NCBI GenBank assembly: GCA_034189035.1 | Contig: JAXHVA010000094.1 | Span: forward strand, 1 to 16,335 | Direction: 5' to 3' | Source of the DNA: JAUXFK01 sp034189035 | GTDB lineage: Bacteria; Desulfobacterota; UBA8473 | DNA length: 16,335 nt | Part shown: positions 7,070 through 14,817 of the stretch, piece after piece | How positions within the stretch are numbered: position 1 is the first letter of the stretch | Layout: each line of letters starts with the position of its first letter | Position numbers and translations under genes: made by a program | Notes under the pieces: model-generated | What the model saw: the letters and a program-made list of their open reading frames with translations, nothing else | The model's database searches: none | What the model was told of the DNA's origin: nothing

Positions 7070-8070
7070 ACCCCTGCCCTTTGTTTAGGTGTAAGACCGT
7101 ATCTCTTGAAGAAACCCTCCTCTGTGGAGATAAAGATAGGCATATTCAAAAAGGAGACCTCAAGGCATCCTTCCTCCGGACATGCCCCCACACACTTAAA
7201 ACACATCATACAGTCGTCCTTTACGATATTTCTGTTTATAATGTCATCTGCTATTTCCTTAATTCCCACTTCACATACCCTGTAGCAGTTACCGCATTTC
7301 GTACATTTTTCTCCTTTCTTGTTCAGCCTAAGTATGGCAGCTTTTGAAAGTATATACAGTAGCGCACTCATGGGACAGAAAAGACAGAAGAATCTCTTTT
7401 TTACGAATGAGCCGACAAAGAAAACACCGGTAACGATCATCCCGAGGGCTGTCATAATCATGGCTGTCTTCGTGCTGAAGTCTATATAAAACTGTGATAT
7501 ATCTCCAGTAAAAATTGGTAATAAAGTCCTTCCTGGGCATATCTTGCAAAAAGGAGGGAATATATCATGAGAGAATTGGGGCAATCCCATCAGGGAATTC
7601 GTTGCCCCCAGAGGAATTATGATTATGAGGAACAAAAGGGCATATTTGATCTTTTTAAGTCTGTTGAAGGTTGTTTCATTGTATATAGAAAATCGAATAT
7701 GCAGACGTTTCCTTATCTTTGTCATCCAATCCTGAATTGTCCCAATAGGACATATATAACCGCACCATGCCTTATTGAAGAGAATGAACAAGCCTAAAAA
7801 GGAAAGAAAACCCGTAAGGAGATGAAACCACCCCATGCTGATAAATTCGCTCCATATCGTATGAACCTGGTGCTGTAACGGCATAATATAACATGTCCCG
7901 GCGCTGCCTTCATTAAATGGACAGGCAAAGGTGGGGAGCCTTTCGCTGGTCGTAATATAAAAAAATCCACCATAGACAAACAATGTAAATGCCACTATCT
8001 GAAAGTGAAATCTGAACTTGTTAATATTAGAATTATTAATGAAATACCTAATCCTTTTCACCGAAGACAT
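7066..8070 (-). CDS. NapH/RdxA-type membrane-bound polyferredoxin
   Basis: A 334-aa integral membrane ferredoxin of the NapH/NosR/CcoG superfamily. It has several membrane segments (about 23-40, 80-100, 142-162, 200-222), the paired CxxxCP motif WCGYICPIG (Cys103/107) and FFCLFCPMS (Cys229/232), an extra CKICPG (Cys175/178), and two C-terminal [4Fe-4S] ferredoxin motifs (Cys256/259/262/266 and Cys287/290/293/297). In this family the clusters sit on the cytoplasmic side and pass electrons between quinol and a partner enzyme. A short periplasmic-facing ACPFN...GTC pair (Cys50/Cys60) precedes the first motif. It overlaps the upstream gene by 23 nt and the HgdB-like gene by 4 nt. No napA, nosZ or other classical NapH partner lies nearby, so the adjacent HgdB-like protein is its most likely redox partner. 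Family assignment is secure; partner is inferred. Confidence 0.92.
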   Translation of the reverse strand: MSSVKRIRYFINNSNINKFRFHFQIVAFTLFVYGGFFYITTSERLPTFACPFNEGSAGTCYIMPLQHQVHTIWSEFISMGWFHLLTGFLSFLGLFILFNKAWCGYICPIGTIQDWMTKIRKRLHIRFSIYNETTFNRLKKIKYALLFLIIIIPLGATNSLMGLPQFSHDIFPPFCKICPGRTLLPIFTGDISQFYIDFSTKTAMIMTALGMIVTGVFFVGSFVKKRFFCLFCPMSALLYILSKAAILRLNKKGEKCTKCGNCYRVCEVGIKEIADDIINRNIVKDDCMMCFKCVGACPEEGCLEVSFLNMPIFISTEEGFFKRYGLTPKQRAGV

Positions 8071-9058
8071 ACTCCCTATAAGGTCTCTTCCTGCGTTCTC
8101 TGTGAAAATAAATAAAAATACCTGTTATAGTAATGACAAATAAAAGCACCACAAGGCCGTACAAAGAAGATGAATACATCGTTTTTGAAGGGATGTAAAC
8201 ATCACCCAATGTCCCGATATAATGAATCAGTCTATAAGGTATCCCCTCGTAGCTTCCACATTCTTTTATCGTATGCTCAGCTGTCAATAAAAAATTATGG
8301 TTGTTCCTTTTGTTTATCTCTTTCCACCTTGGGTAATAGTCTCCAATAAGCTGAAAAGCTGCTTTGCCATACATGTTTGTCTTTAAACCCTTGATCCATC
8401 TCTTTTGAGTGCGTAACGTTATGTTTGCTGCTTCTAAAGGCGCTCCATTAAAAATGACTTTAAGAATTAAGTCATCCCCGGATGATAAAAAAGTATGGAA
8501 ATCCTCTCCTGGAATTCTTTCCCTGACAATCTCAAAAGGGATATCATCTTGAAGGATTCTGGGGGACATTTTCCTCCGAATTTGGGCGTGCCCGTTTGAA
8601 CATTTGTGGGAAAGCACTTCCGCTTTTGCCACCATGATGTTTAGGGTATCTCCTTCAACAAACATTTCAAAAAGATAAACGTTGTAAAAGCCCTCCATAT
8701 TCCCTTCAAAGGTAAGAACATAACCCCATCGACTATGTGAAAGTTCGCCTTTTATTCGTTCGCCATTGGGTGAAATCACAAAAACCACTGGTTTCTTTGT
8801 GTTTGTACGATTCACATATCTTGACTCAACAGGAAAACTACCCGACCTTATCCAAAGGATCTTCCTTTCTCTTCCATCCTTTCCATTTATTAAGGACACA
8901 CCGCGCATTCCATGACGAATCTCTTTAGATACCTTTTCCGGCGGTGCATCAGATAGCCAGATGATCTCTGAAGCCGACGCCCTTATGACAAAAAAAAGCA
9001 GAAAGACTGCAATTGGGACCCCACATTTCCAATTCATATAGAAACAACCCTTTCTCAA
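8048..9058 (-). CDS. Membrane-anchored periplasmic protein with a DUF4198/transthyretin-like domain
   Basis: A 336-aa protein with an N-terminal signal or anchor (about 10-29), a long periplasmic part, and a single C-terminal membrane helix (about 298-318) ending in the charged tail HRERRKRPYREY. Residues about 190-245 (LILKVIFNGAPLEAANITL... then a GKAAFQL turn) look like the beta-sandwich seen in DUF4198-type proteins, which often accompany nickel, cobalt or other metal transport and TonB receptors. Cys/His residues (His151, Cys153, His157, His254, His262, Cys267) are scattered in the periplasmic part. The start overlaps the receptor stop as ATGA; an alternative Met8 with an AAGGG upstream is also possible and sits nearer the hydrophobic leader. 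A role linking outer-membrane import to the membrane ferredoxin is inferred only from position. The domain call is tentative. Confidence 0.75.
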   Translation of the reverse strand: MRKGCFYMNWKCGVPIAVFLLFFVIRASASEIIWLSDAPPEKVSKEIRHGMRGVSLINGKDGRERKILWIRSGSFPVESRYVNRTNTKKPVVFVISPNGERIKGELSHSRWGYVLTFEGNMEGFYNVYLFEMFVEGDTLNIMVAKAEVLSHKCSNGHAQIRRKMSPRILQDDIPFEIVRERIPGEDFHTFLSSGDDLILKVIFNGAPLEAANITLRTQKRWIKGLKTNMYGKAAFQLIGDYYPRWKEINKRNNHNFLLTAEHTIKECGSYEGIPYRLIHYIGTLGDVYIPSKTMYSSSLYGLVVLLFVITITGIFIYFHRERRKRPYREYVFGEKD

Positions 9059-11061
9059 AACCTTGCCCCTGCTGTGAAAGTAATATTAAATGGCCAACCC
9101 GGATAATAGGATTCCGTCCATGTTGCTCTTTCATAACTGGCGGAAGTCCATGTTGCATATTTTGTGTCAAAGAGGTTGTTTATGCTTAATGAAGTAAAAT
9201 ATCGCTTCCATTCATACGCGAGTTTTGTATTTACTACACAATGTCCCTTGTAAGTGTTCACATTCTCGTTGTCCATATAATATTCATCTATCCATTTTAG
9301 ACTGATATCTGCTGTAAAGCCTGCTTGATTAGCATATCTTAATACGGATCCTACCTGATGCCTTGGTGTTTTTCTTAAATTGTTGCTTGTATAACCCGGG
9401 TAGTCAGTAAATCTTACAGTCAAATAAGCATAGTTAATCGAAAACGACAGGGTTTCAAAGAGCTGTAACTCCGCTGTAGTCTCTATCCCTTTATGACGTG
9501 TATCGCCGATGTTTTCATATTTTCCTGTGACATCATCATTGAGAATCTGATCTTTGAACTCCATCAAGAAAAATGATATTTGATAACCTAATCTCTCAAG
9601 GTCACTCCCCCTTATACCAACCTCATAATTTGTTAAATATTCAGGCTTTAGGTCGGGGTTTGGGGTTGTTGCATAATCACCGATGAATAGCTGGGAGATT
9701 TGAGGGGGATTGAAACCTTTTCCAATATTTCCGAAGAGCGTTAAATCCATTATCGGAGTGTAGACCAGCCCGAACTTGGGGCTCAGCGCCGAGATCGATG
9801 TTGAATCTGAACTATCACCATCGCTCAGAAAACGGTCTTTCCAATCGTACCTGACACAATCGTACCGCATGCCTAAAATCATTGTCCACGTATCGAAGAT
9901 ATTGTAATCATCCTGAATATAATAACCGATTATCTTATAAATGCTCGTCCCCTCTTTTGCTAGGTCTGTCTTATTTCCGTTTTCATTAAGATGAAAGGTC
10001 TTTGAATCACCATCTTCCCTATCAGCGCTGATTCCTGAAATCAGGGAATTCTCCCTGCCCAAGAGGTTGAAAGACTTATGTAATCTTACCTCTGTGCCAA
10101 AGAGGTTCAACTCATCTTCACTAGTAAAGGTATCTGAATACCCACCCTCATGTTCCTTGTTTCTTGTATAAAGATTCGTTGTGAGATCAAAAAGTTTCCC
10201 CCAGGTCTTCTTGTGAGTGATTCCGATCCTCATGAGATCTATATCGCTATATGCAAAGTTCTTTGTGTTGTCCCTGGAACGGATTTCATATTGTTCCTTA
10301 TCGAGCGGCCCCGCAATATCCTTTTCTGATGTTATATAATCCATCGAAAGACTTAACTCGCCGTAATCATAGAGATCTGTATCCAATTTAGTGTTAAATT
10401 TATCTGTTTTGTATGAGTTGTGCTTCCTGTATCCATGAGTGAAATAATGCTTGGCGTTTAAACGTAGTCCCAATTCTCCAATCCTTCCACCTCCATTTAC
10501 GATAATTTTTTCTGTATCAAAACTCCCGACCGATGTCTCAATCCCCGACTCAAATTCAACTGGGGTCTTCTTTGTAATGATGTTTATAACACCGCTTATT
10601 CCATTAGGCCCGTATAAAGCGGATACCGGCCCCTTGAGTACTTCTATCTTCTCTACGTTTTCAAAATCTATACCCTCGAAATCGACCCTTCCCATAGCCT
10701 CATTTATCGGGATTCCATCTTCCAGAACTAGTATCCCCCGTGTTACGTGCGAGTGAAGGCCGATACCACGAAAGCTTATTACATTATACTCCGTATGGTA
10801 CTTGTCCTCTGTAAAAAGACCCGGAACCTTTTGCAACGCTTCTTCAATATTCCTGGTGTCCGTTTGTTTTATATCCTCCTCGGTAACTATATATATAGGC
10901 ACTGGAATATCCTTTACTTTTTTTTCCATCTTTGTAGCGGTAACAACTATTTCATCAAGGGTTAATATTCCCTCATCCTTTTCCTTCTGAGCCCAAATAT
11001 TTCCACGGAAAACAAATAATAATGGAATAAGAAATGTAGCAATTGATTTAAATATTTTCAT
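9055..11061 (-). CDS. TonB-dependent outer-membrane receptor (first gene of the metal/redox operon)
   Basis: A 668-aa CirA/FecA-like receptor. It has a signal peptide (MKIFKSIATFLIPLLF... cleaved near WAQ), a TonB box LDEIVVTATK just after, a plug with VEKIEVLKGPVSALYGPNG and INIITKK, a 22-strand-type barrel with YxxQDD and LKPEYLTNYE-like receptor motifs, and a C-terminal Phe. I chose the ATG at 11061 rather than one 13 codons upstream because it begins the signal peptide and follows a GAGGG ribosome binding site. The ligand is not obvious: it lacks the CxxxM copper loop of the second receptor and looks more like siderophore or metal-chelate receptors. It opens a run of five overlapping or nearly abutting genes, so its ligand is probably what the NapH-like and HgdB-like proteins act on (inference). 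A 415-nt leader precedes it. Confidence 0.92.
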   Translation of the reverse strand: MKIFKSIATFLIPLLFVFRGNIWAQKEKDEGILTLDEIVVTATKMEKKVKDIPVPIYIVTEEDIKQTDTRNIEEALQKVPGLFTEDKYHTEYNVISFRGIGLHSHVTRGILVLEDGIPINEAMGRVDFEGIDFENVEKIEVLKGPVSALYGPNGISGVINIITKKTPVEFESGIETSVGSFDTEKIIVNGGGRIGELGLRLNAKHYFTHGYRKHNSYKTDKFNTKLDTDLYDYGELSLSMDYITSEKDIAGPLDKEQYEIRSRDNTKNFAYSDIDLMRIGITHKKTWGKLFDLTTNLYTRNKEHEGGYSDTFTSEDELNLFGTEVRLHKSFNLLGRENSLISGISADREDGDSKTFHLNENGNKTDLAKEGTSIYKIIGYYIQDDYNIFDTWTMILGMRYDCVRYDWKDRFLSDGDSSDSTSISALSPKFGLVYTPIMDLTLFGNIGKGFNPPQISQLFIGDYATTPNPDLKPEYLTNYEVGIRGSDLERLGYQISFFLMEFKDQILNDDVTGKYENIGDTRHKGIETTAELQLFETLSFSINYAYLTVRFTDYPGYTSNNLRKTPRHQVGSVLRYANQAGFTADISLKWIDEYYMDNENVNTYKGHCVVNTKLAYEWKRYFTSLSINNLFDTKYATWTSASYERATWTESYYPGWPFNITFTAGARF

Positions 11062-11155
11062 AGCTATGGATCCCTCATAATTTGTTTGGCAAATCTTCAT
11101 AACAACTTAAACAGATTTAGGCATGTGCAATTAGTGCTAAAGGCGTATCTTTTCC

Positions 11156-11186
11156 AGACCGGGGCAACGCCCTGGGGTAATGGTCT
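11156..11186 (-). ncRNA. Structured hairpin in the receptor leader (candidate cis-regulatory RNA)
   Basis: AGACC at 11156-11160 pairs with GGTCT at 11182-11186, and inside it GGGC (11162-11165) pairs with GCCC (11169-11172) across a three-base loop. The element is GC-rich in an AT-rich leader about 95 nt before the receptor start. No T-run follows on the - strand, so it is not a standard terminator. Matched to no named RNA family. Confidence 0.35.
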
Positions 11187-11202
11187 CTTAGTCGTAAAGT
11201 TA

Positions 11203-11255
11203 TTGCATAAATAGGAAGAAATATTTCATCATGTCCGAAAAAACTTTTGCATAAA
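11203..11255. repeat. Two direct TTGCATAAA boxes, 44 bp apart
   Basis: TTGCATAAA occurs at 11203-11211 and 11247-11255, both preceded by an AA(G/C)TT-like context. The 44-bp period is about four helical turns, which would put both boxes on the same face of the DNA. This fits a pair of regulator sites upstream of the TonB operon, but no regulator gene is in the window and chance in AT-rich DNA is possible. Confidence 0.35.
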
Positions 11256-11476
11256 CGCTTTGCTACGTTTTTAGGAAACGAGACTCTATGAAGATGCCGT
11301 GCTTAAAGATTTCTCCATGGCCCAGAACTGATTTGCAAAGACAACGCTTTTCAAGGGAAGTCGTGCCGAGGAGGATCCTTTGGTCGAAATAGTAGAAAAA
11401 AGGGGTTTCGTTCACGCTTGAGTAACTACTCCTCCAAGATATCAAATAAAACTATGTTTAGATTTTGGTGGAAAGT

Positions 11477-12103
11477 TTAGAGCATTGCCCTAGGTGGTTT
11501 GTCCGGTGGGTTCGAATATCCGCCAGAAGGCCGGGTAGGATATTCTCTAGGTAAAAAGAAAGAATCTTGCTCTTTGATAAAAATATTTCTTGCCGGAAGA
11601 AATAAAGGATTTTGGCAAGAAAGGGAAAATATGTTTGAGCCGTTTAGCGGATCAGGTCTATAGTTTGACAACAAGACCGGTTTCCTTTCCTTTACTTGAA
11701 AAGGGTTTTCAATCAGCTTCCCATTGAACTGCCGGGCATGGGATCTGGCTCTTGTTTTTTCAGCAAATACATGTATCGTGTTCCCAGTATATAGGGTCGT
11801 AACAACGTCGCTCACTACAAAGAAAGCGTCTTGTGCTTTTATCTTCTCTCCGGTAGCCTCATCCGTAACCAGAACAGAACAGACCTGTTCATCATTCTCA
11901 CAAAACCATATGCGAGCGCTCAGGACAGAGGCAAAACTTCTCGGAAATCTGTCCTTCTGGATAATGACCACTTCATATAGACATTCAATATCACTCCCGT
12001 CAAGGGAACACCCTGATCTATGTTTGCCGTGTTGGAAAGAAATCATCAAGCTGAATATACATACCGCTATCACAAGGGTTACAACAATTACTGAGAACTT
12101 CAT
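11477..12103 (-). CDS. NosL-like membrane-anchored periplasmic protein with a Pro-rich tail
   Basis: A 208-aa protein with an N-terminal membrane anchor (about 4-23) and a periplasmic domain starting at HGKHRSGCSLDGS. The central part has the pattern VTDEATGEKIKAQDAFFVVSD (about 79-99), TGNTIHVFAE (106-115) and SHARQFNGKLIENPF (121-135), which I associate with NosL-family copper proteins and their relatives. Cys32, Cys41, His111 and His122 are candidate metal ligands. Residues about 140-208 form an unusual extension rich in Pro and aromatic residues with no family match that I know. An AAGGAT ribosome binding site precedes the ATG. It lies upstream of the TonB receptor operon in the same orientation. 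A NosL-like protein at one end and a broken NosL-like gene at the other support a copper theme. The exact subfamily is uncertain. Confidence 0.7.
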   Translation of the reverse strand: MKFSVIVVTLVIAVCIFSLMISFQHGKHRSGCSLDGSDIECLYEVVIIQKDRFPRSFASVLSARIWFCENDEQVCSVLVTDEATGEKIKAQDAFFVVSDVVTTLYTGNTIHVFAEKTRARSHARQFNGKLIENPFQVKERKPVLLSNYRPDPLNGSNIFSLSCQNPLFLPARNIFIKEQDSFFLPREYPTRPSGGYSNPPDKPPRAML

Positions 12104-12267
12104 ATCCTTGTCCGATCTCTTCTCTTACCTCACTGATTCAAAAGACAATATCATTTTTCGCTTTGAAATAGAAAATGCCAATCAAGCTTCAGCGACTATT
12201 TTCAAAAACCAAACTCTTACAAAAGTCAGTGAGTTGAACACTGAGGAGGGTGAAAACGTTGAGATGA

Positions 12268-13170
12268 TTATTGACAATCAAAGGCCCTATTCGTTATTCT
12301 CTCTATGGCTTCTATGTATTTCTCCTTTGTCTTCTCTATTATTTCTTCCGGTAATTCCGGTGGAGGGGGGGTCTTATCCCAATTTATAGACAAGAGATAG
12401 TCTCTGAGGAATTGCTTATCGAAACTCATCTGAGACTTGCCCGGCCGATACTTATCCTTAGGCCAGAAGCGAGAGGAATCAGGGGTGAGAAGTTCATCGA
12501 TCAATATCAATTCGTCATTCAATATCCCAAATTCAAATTTGGTGTCTGCTATGATTATCCCTCTTTGATCCGCTATCTCTCTTCCTTTTTGGTATATCTC
12601 AGTGCTTATCCTGATTACCTGATCAGCAAGACGATCTCCGATTATTTCCTTCATCTTTTCAACAGGAATATTCTCATCATGGGAGCCTTCCTCTGCTTTG
12701 ATAGCAGGGGTAAAGATCGGCTCTTCCAATTTTGAAGAGTCCAATAGTCCCTCAGGCAGGGATATCCCACATACGACCCCGTCATTTCTATACTCTTCCA
12801 ATGCAGAACCTGCCAAATACCCTCTGACCACACATTCCAAAGGCAAAGGGTCTGTTTTCTTTACAAGCATACATCTTTTCTCTAAGATATCTGAATATTT
12901 ATGACATTCTTCTGGCAGATCTTTTATCTCCGTAGATACCAAATGATGTGGAACCAGATCACGCATGACCTCAAACCAGAATTCCGATAGTTGTGTCAAG
13001 ATTCTCCCTTTATTTGGTATGCCGTTTTTCATGATTACATCATAAGCAGAAATCCTGTCAGTTGCAATGATTAACAGGTGTTCATCGAGATCGTATATAT
13101 CCCTAACCTTTCCTCTCCCCAAAAGCTTTAGGCCTTTTAAATCCGTTTTAAATACGACTCCATCTCTCAT
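12268..13170 (-). CDS. purC: Phosphoribosylaminoimidazole-succinocarboxamide synthase (SAICAR synthetase)
   Basis: Purine biosynthesis enzyme joining CAIR and aspartate with ATP to give SAICAR, in the cytoplasm. The 300-aa length and motifs are diagnostic: GRGKVRDIYD (18-27), ATDRISAYDV, ECVVRGYLAGSALEEY, SHDENIP, IADTKFEFG and LIDELLTPDSSRFW. The start is fixed by GAGGAG upstream of the ATG and by the conserved N-terminus. It begins 39 nt after the DUF1232 gene in the same direction, so they may be co-transcribed. It is a housekeeping gene with intact active-site motifs next to accessory genes, indicating chromosomal context. About 164 nt separate it from the NosL-like gene, with no obvious terminator. 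Confidence 0.97.
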   Translation of the reverse strand: MRDGVVFKTDLKGLKLLGRGKVRDIYDLDEHLLIIATDRISAYDVIMKNGIPNKGRILTQLSEFWFEVMRDLVPHHLVSTEIKDLPEECHKYSDILEKRCMLVKKTDPLPLECVVRGYLAGSALEEYRNDGVVCGISLPEGLLDSSKLEEPIFTPAIKAEEGSHDENIPVEKMKEIIGDRLADQVIRISTEIYQKGREIADQRGIIIADTKFEFGILNDELILIDELLTPDSSRFWPKDKYRPGKSQMSFDKQFLRDYLLSINWDKTPPPPELPEEIIEKTKEKYIEAIERITNRAFDCQ

Positions 13171-13209
13171 TCAGTAACTCCTCGTCGTTTATATGCTAAT
13201 AAAACAATT

Positions 13210-13599
13210 CTATTGCGTATTATGTTCCCAATTAAAAAACTTTTCAATATTCTTTCTCAATGAATTCACAACGAATCCAATGACTGTAATATCATCCAGA
13301 TAACCCACTCCAGGGATAAAGTCTGGCATTGCATCGAATGGATTGACAAAATAGACAACAGCTGCTAATGCAAACAAAATCGTTTGCCAAGGAACTTCTG
13401 TATACTCACCAGTACGCCAAGCCTTTAATAAGCGAAAAAGTGCCATAAGATCGTCCCAGATTTTTGAAAGTGCACCTCTGTTCTTCTTTGCTTTTTCAAA
13501 GGCCTCTCTTAACAAGTGAGCTGCTTTTTCTTTATCCTTTGCATACTCTTTGGCATTTCTTTTTGCATCATTAAATCCTTCTTGCTCTCTTTCATCCAT
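13210..13599 (-). CDS. DUF1232/YkvA-family small membrane protein
   Basis: A 129-aa protein. The N-terminal 60 residues are highly charged and probably helical (many Lys, Glu, Ala). They are followed by a hydrophobic segment (about 73-86) and the DUF1232 signature NPFDAMPDFIPGVGYLDD (86-103) and then VIGFVV. The P-D-x-I-P-x-x-G-Y-x-D-D core is what defines YkvA-like proteins, whose function is not established. Its ribosome binding site is weak. The gene is complete and precedes purC by a short gap. No functional link with the metal genes is evident. Confidence 0.88.
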   Translation of the reverse strand: MDEREQEGFNDAKRNAKEYAKDKEKAAHLLREAFEKAKKNRGALSKIWDDLMALFRLLKAWRTGEYTEVPWQTILFALAAVVYFVNPFDAMPDFIPGVGYLDDITVIGFVVNSLRKNIEKFFNWEHNTQ

Positions 13600-13845
13600 C
13601 TTTAATCACTTAATTCATTCTTTGTAATAGTTTTGTAAATATTGATTTGGATGGTCTCTGATCAATATTTTTAGTTATGGACCCGGCTTATCGTGTCTCA
13701 TTATAAAAAAGAGGAAGATAGGCATCATCAAATTCTAAAAAACCACAGGCAATTTTAAAAATCAGCTGGAGCATATCTGAAATGAGTCAAAAAATACCTG
13801 GAAGAAAACGGAAAAGATACGCCTTCAATGTTAATGAGTTTGTAT

Positions 13846-13869
13846 TGGGAGTGCTCATATTAACTCCCA
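13846..13869. other. Inverted repeat across the end of the repeat-lipoprotein gene
   Basis: TGGGAGT (13846-13852) and ACTCCCA (13863-13869) form a perfect 7-bp stem with a 10-base loop spanning the lipoprotein stop codon. No T-run follows on either strand, so it may stabilise or end the transcript but is not a classical intrinsic terminator. Confidence 0.4.
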
Positions 13870-14817
13870 TGTGAAATAATACGCCAGATCTGTAGTCCCA
13901 TTATTGTCCAAGTCAATCTCATATTCTATCTGATTTCCATCAGCATCATATGTAGTATATTTAACCGCATCAATATTCCCGTCATTGTCAGAGTCTTCCT
14001 CTTCCTGAATCCGGTTCCCATTCGAATCATATATAGCATATTTAGCTGCATCAATATTCCCGTCATTGTCAGAGTCTTCCTCTTCCCGAATCCGGTTCCC
14101 ACTCGAATCATATATATAGAAATAAGCTTCGTCAATAGAAACATCATTACCCCAATCAACATCTCTCTGTATTATATTACCATTTGAATCGTACGTTGAG
14201 TATTCAACTATATCAACAAACCCATCACTATCAAAGTCACCCTCATATTGAATTCTATTCCCATTCGAATCATATGTAGAATACCAGACTTCATCTATAA
14301 TTCCATTATAATCCAAATCCCCGTCATATTGAATCATATTTCCATTCGAATCATATGTATAGTAGTAAGCCCGATCAATCGCCCCGTCATAATCTAAATC
14401 ACCATTATATTCAATCATATTTCCGTTGGGATTGTAAATATAGTACTGGGCAACATCAAAAGTCCCATCATTATCCGAGTCTTCTTCATCTTTAACCCGG
14501 TTCTTATCAGAATCGTATGTAGAGACCTCAACTAAATCAATCTCTCCGTTGTTATCCCGGTCAAGCTCTCTTTTAGTCCGATTCCCATCTGAATCGTATG
14601 TATAGTACTCAGCCAGATCGATAGTCCCGTTACCATCTGCATCAAATTCAATCTTTGTGTTTATGAACACTCCCAAATTAGTATCGTCTTCGTCACCTTT
14701 ATTTTTATGATCACTTCCTCCCCCACTACAACCCATAATAATAGAAACAATAAGTCCCAGAAAGATAAAAACTCTTAACAGGCCGGAATCCCTGTTGCTT
14801 ACAATTGCATATCTCAT
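13855..14817 (-). CDS. Lipoprotein of ten 27-residue EF-hand-like Asp-rich repeats
   Basis: A 320-aa secreted lipoprotein: hydrophobic signal (about 13-29) ending in a lipobox-like I-M-G-Cys30, a Gly/Ser/Asp linker (31-55), then repeats to the end. Asp-loop motifs of the type DxDxDGxID recur at residues 59, 86, 113, 140, 167, 194, 221, 248, 275 and 302, exactly 27 residues apart. Each loop is followed by a Y-x-x-YDSNGN-I segment. Asp spacing resembles EF-hand, dockerin or thrombospondin type 3 calcium loops, while the YDSNGN part recalls YD/RHS-type repeats. The seventh unit (221-226) has lost the canonical pattern. The start follows a strong AGGAGG site. The protein is probably surface-exposed or periplasmic and calcium-binding; function is unknown. 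The DNA of neighbouring units is nearly identical in places, indicating recent tandem duplication. Confidence 0.88.
   Translation of the reverse strand: MRYAIVSNRDSGLLRVFIFLGLIVSIIMGCSGGGSDHKNKGDEDDTNLGVFINTKIEFDADGNGTIDLAEYYTYDSDGNRTKRELDRDNNGEIDLVEVSTYDSDKNRVKDEEDSDNDGTFDVAQYYIYNPNGNMIEYNGDLDYDGAIDRAYYYTYDSNGNMIQYDGDLDYNGIIDEVWYSTYDSNGNRIQYEGDFDSDGFVDIVEYSTYDSNGNIIQRDVDWGNDVSIDEAYFYIYDSSGNRIREEEDSDNDGNIDAAKYAIYDSNGNRIQEEEDSDNDGNIDAVKYTTYDADGNQIEYEIDLDNNGTTDLAYYFTWELI
13858..14643 (-). repeat. 81-bp in-frame tandem repeat array in the lipoprotein gene
   Basis: Ten units of 81 bp (the last truncated) encode the 27-residue repeats. The units near 14001-14040 and 14082-14121 (encoding the loops at about 275 and 248) are almost identical at the DNA level, whereas others have diverged. 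This points to ongoing or recent unit duplication and likely copy-number variation between strains. Confidence 0.85.

Larger units (their letters stand above)
11062..11476 (-). promoter_or_regulatory. Leader/regulatory region upstream of the TonB receptor operon
   Basis: This 415-base gap separates the NosL-like gene from the receptor. It contains a compact hairpin (11156-11186), a direct pair of TTGCATAAA boxes 44 bp apart (11203-11211 and 11247-11255), and a GAGGG ribosome binding site just before the receptor start. No known riboswitch class was recognised, in particular no cobalamin or c-di-GMP core. Short open frames here, including a 60-codon one, lack a credible start and family. Confidence 0.45.

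Noticed and set aside
11263..11445. A 60-codon - strand ORF in the receptor leader.
   Set aside because: It needs a TTG start with no proper ribosome binding site and has no recognisable features.
11724..12389. A 221-codon open frame on the + strand across the NosL-like gene, the spacer and the end of purC.
   Set aside because: It overlaps two well-supported - strand genes and its product has no recognisable pattern; it is a shadow frame, although the spacer part (12115-12267) is oddly protein-like.
13782..13877. A 31-codon + strand ORF (MSQKIPGRKRKRYAF...) overlapping the end of the lipoprotein gene.
   Set aside because: Too short, no family, overlaps a strong gene on the other strand; its SD-like GGAG is poorly placed.
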